From: DAOTTW01 sp034437615
GTDB lineage: Bacteria > Chloroflexota > Anaerolineae > Aggregatilineales > Phototrophicaceae
NCBI GenBank assembly: GCA_034437615.1
Contig: DAOTTW010000137.1
Location: forward strand, 1 to 34,021
Reading direction: 5' to 3'
DNA length: 34,021 bases
The notes below the pieces were generated by a model. It saw only the letters and a list, made by a program, of their open reading frames with translations, searched no databases and was not told the DNA's origin. This document shows positions 32,888 through 34,021 of the stretch, in pieces (the stretch's first letter is position 1; the number at the start of each line of letters is the position of its first letter). A program made the position numbers and the translations under genes.

Positions 32888-33772
32888 ATGCAACAGATAC
32901 GACGCGCTCTCTTATTTATGCCGGGTGATTCACGCCGCAAGATCGAAAAAGCCGCTGGCCTGTCCGTCGATGCCGTCATCATGGATTTAGAAGACGCCAT
33001 CGCGCCCATCAACAAGCAAATCGCCCGCGAGACCGTGACAACCGCCCTGCACGAACTCGACTTCGGGCATAGCGAGCGCCTGGTACGCACCAACATGATT
33101 ATTCCGGGCTGGTTGTATCAGGATGACATCCGCCAAACGGTTTCAGCACGCCCCGATGGTTACGTGCTGCCCAAGATCGAGGAGGCGCGGCAGGTGCAGC
33201 ACGTCTCATCCATCCTGACGGATACCGAAGAGCGGCACGGTTGGCCGCTGAACAGCATCAAGCTATTGGCCATTGTCGAAACGGCGAAGGGCGTCGTCAA
33301 CCTGCGCGAAATCGCCAGCAGTGACCCGCGCCTGGATGCACTGATCTTCGGCGCAGAGGATTTAGCGGGCAACATCGGGGCCAGGCGCACAGCAGAGGGC
33401 CACGAGGTCGCTTATGCACGTAGCGCCGTCGTCATCCACGCCAAAGCCTTTCATTTGCAAGCGATAGACACCGTTTTCGTGGATTTGCACGCGCCTGAAG
33501 CGGCTCTATTGCAAGAGACACGCAAAGCGCTAGAGATGGGCTACACGGGCAAGCTGGCCATCCATCCCAGACAGGTTGGCCCCATGCAGGGCGTATTCAC
33601 ACCCACCACCGAGGAAATCGACGCCGCGCAACGCCTGATTAGCGCCCACCAGCAGCATCAGGTGCAGGGGTCCGGCGTCTTTGAATACGAGGGCCGCATG
33701 GTCGATATGCCCATGATACGCTCAGCACTGTATATCGTCGCCACAGCGCGGGCCTGTGGCTTATTGCCGTAG
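32888..33772 (+). CDS. HpcH/HpaI aldolase / CitE-like CoA-ester lyase
   Basis: The 294-residue protein has the CitE-type TIM-barrel motifs: RRALLFMPGDSRRKIEKA at the N terminus, DAVIMDLEDAIAP with acidic residues, AIVETAKGVVNLREIA with the metal-binding Glu, IFGAEDLAGNIGA with the metal-binding Asp, and GYTGKLAIHPRQVGPMQ. Length is normal for the family (about 270-340). Members cleave or condense CoA esters such as citryl-, malyl- or citramalyl-CoA. No other citrate lyase subunit is nearby, so it is a stand-alone lyase of unknown substrate. No clear ribosome-binding site precedes the ATG. It is followed by non-coding repeats up to the window end. Confidence 0.9.
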   Translation: MQQIRRALLFMPGDSRRKIEKAAGLSVDAVIMDLEDAIAPINKQIARETVTTALHELDFGHSERLVRTNMIIPGWLYQDDIRQTVSARPDGYVLPKIEEARQVQHVSSILTDTEERHGWPLNSIKLLAIVETAKGVVNLREIASSDPRLDALIFGAEDLAGNIGARRTAEGHEVAYARSAVVIHAKAFHLQAIDTVFVDLHAPEAALLQETRKALEMGYTGKLAIHPRQVGPMQGVFTPTTEEIDAAQRLISAHQQHQVQGSGVFEYEGRMVDMPMIRSALYIVATARACGLLP

Positions 33773-33773
33773 A

Positions 33774-33791
33774 GACGCCATTCTTGGCGTC
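33774..33791. repeat. Perfect 7-bp hairpin after the CitE-like gene
   Basis: GACGCCA (33774-33780) and TGGCGTC (33785-33791) flank TTCT, starting two bases past the stop codon. A close relative (AACGCCGTTCTTGGCGT) is at 5804-5820. Lack of a U-tract argues for a dispersed repeat, though it could still protect the 3' end of the message. Confidence 0.6.
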
Positions 33792-33834
33792 CCATTGGTG
33801 TCAACTTAAGACCGTTTGCTGTGTGTCGCCAAAC

Positions 33835-33885
33835 GTAACTGCTCAGCCCTCACCCCCTCAATCCCCCTTCTCGAGGGTAGGTTTT
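33835..33885. mobile_element. MITE-like repeat, family A, copy 3 (short remnant)
   Basis: GTAACTGCTCAG (33835-33846) followed by CCCTCACCCCC matches the left end of copies 1 and 2. The next bases (CTCAATCCCCC) match the inverted right end of copy 2. GGGTAGGT follows, as at the end of copy 1. Both inner hairpins are missing. Confidence 0.6.
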
Positions 33886-33906
33886 TCATGATTGACCGTA
33901 TTTTAT

Positions 33907-33945
33907 GGCGGCTTGCGCCGCCCCGGACAGGTCAGTGCCCTGTCC
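33907..33945. repeat. Two adjacent perfect hairpins
   Basis: GGCGGC/GCCGCC (33907-33912 and 33917-33922, loop TTGC) is followed by GGACAGG/CCTGTCC (33925-33931 and 33939-33945). The second ends in CCTGTCCCTACA, sharing the GTCCCTACA border with family B. Confidence 0.6.
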
Positions 33946-33977
33946 CTACAGGGTCGCAATTATTCACAACAGGTCTG

Positions 33978-34006
33978 TAGGGACGCGCCACTGGTGCGTC
34001 CGCCAC
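33978..34006. repeat. Hairpin repeat, family B, inverted copy
   Basis: GGACGC (33981-33986) pairs with GCGTCC (33996-34001), with an inner CCA/TGG. On the opposite strand it reads GTGGCGGACGCA, a short spacer, then GCGTCCCTACA, as at 5754-5781. Confidence 0.6.
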
Positions 34007-34021
34007 ACAGGAACAACGAAA

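Overview
The window looks like a chromosomal segment of a Chloroflexota bacterium, most likely of the Anaerolineae. This is inferred from three things: a very large multi-GAF hybrid histidine kinase, a class II (B12-dependent) ribonucleotide reductase, and C/T-rich hairpin repeats of the CAGCCCTCACCCC type between genes. Taxonomy was not tested by any search. I saw no rRNA, tRNA, CRISPR array, phage gene or transposase.

Layout. 1-1599 is the C-terminal part of a class II ribonucleotide reductase that is cut by the window edge. 1698-3887 is a divergent redox module: a Rossmann-fold oxidoreductase on the minus strand, and a MarR regulator followed by an NmrA-like reductase on the plus strand. 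A duplicated palindromic operator lies between them. 3942-7850 (minus) holds a GNAT acetyltransferase, an RsmC-like methyltransferase and an ABC exporter. 7963-13110 (plus) is a tightly packed set: an Hsp90/HtpG-family ATPase followed by three tandem paralogous helical-repeat (TPR-like) proteins. msrA (minus) follows.

14219-29166 is a compact five-gene signalling operon. It holds a membrane HAMP-GAF sensor without a kinase, and a 2792-residue sensor kinase with about ten GAF domains, one PAS, HisKA, HATPase and two receiver domains. Next come a threonine-synthase-like PLP enzyme fused to an intact receiver domain, a REC-HisKA-HATPase kinase, and an EamA/DMT transporter. No DNA-binding response regulator is encoded here, so the PLP enzyme with its receiver is the obvious candidate output. 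EamA-family proteins include amino-acid exporters such as RhtA, so the operon may link sensing to synthesis and export of threonine or a related amino acid. This is the strongest candidate for an undescribed system. The Hsp90-plus-TPR set is second.

29193-33772 contains a small hypothetical gene, a MerR-like HTH regulator, a short DprA, a PadR regulator coupled to an Uma2-type nuclease-fold protein, a PPOX-family flavin/F420 protein and a CitE-like lyase. The PadR gene has a clear promoter and operator. The last 250 bases hold only hairpin repeats.
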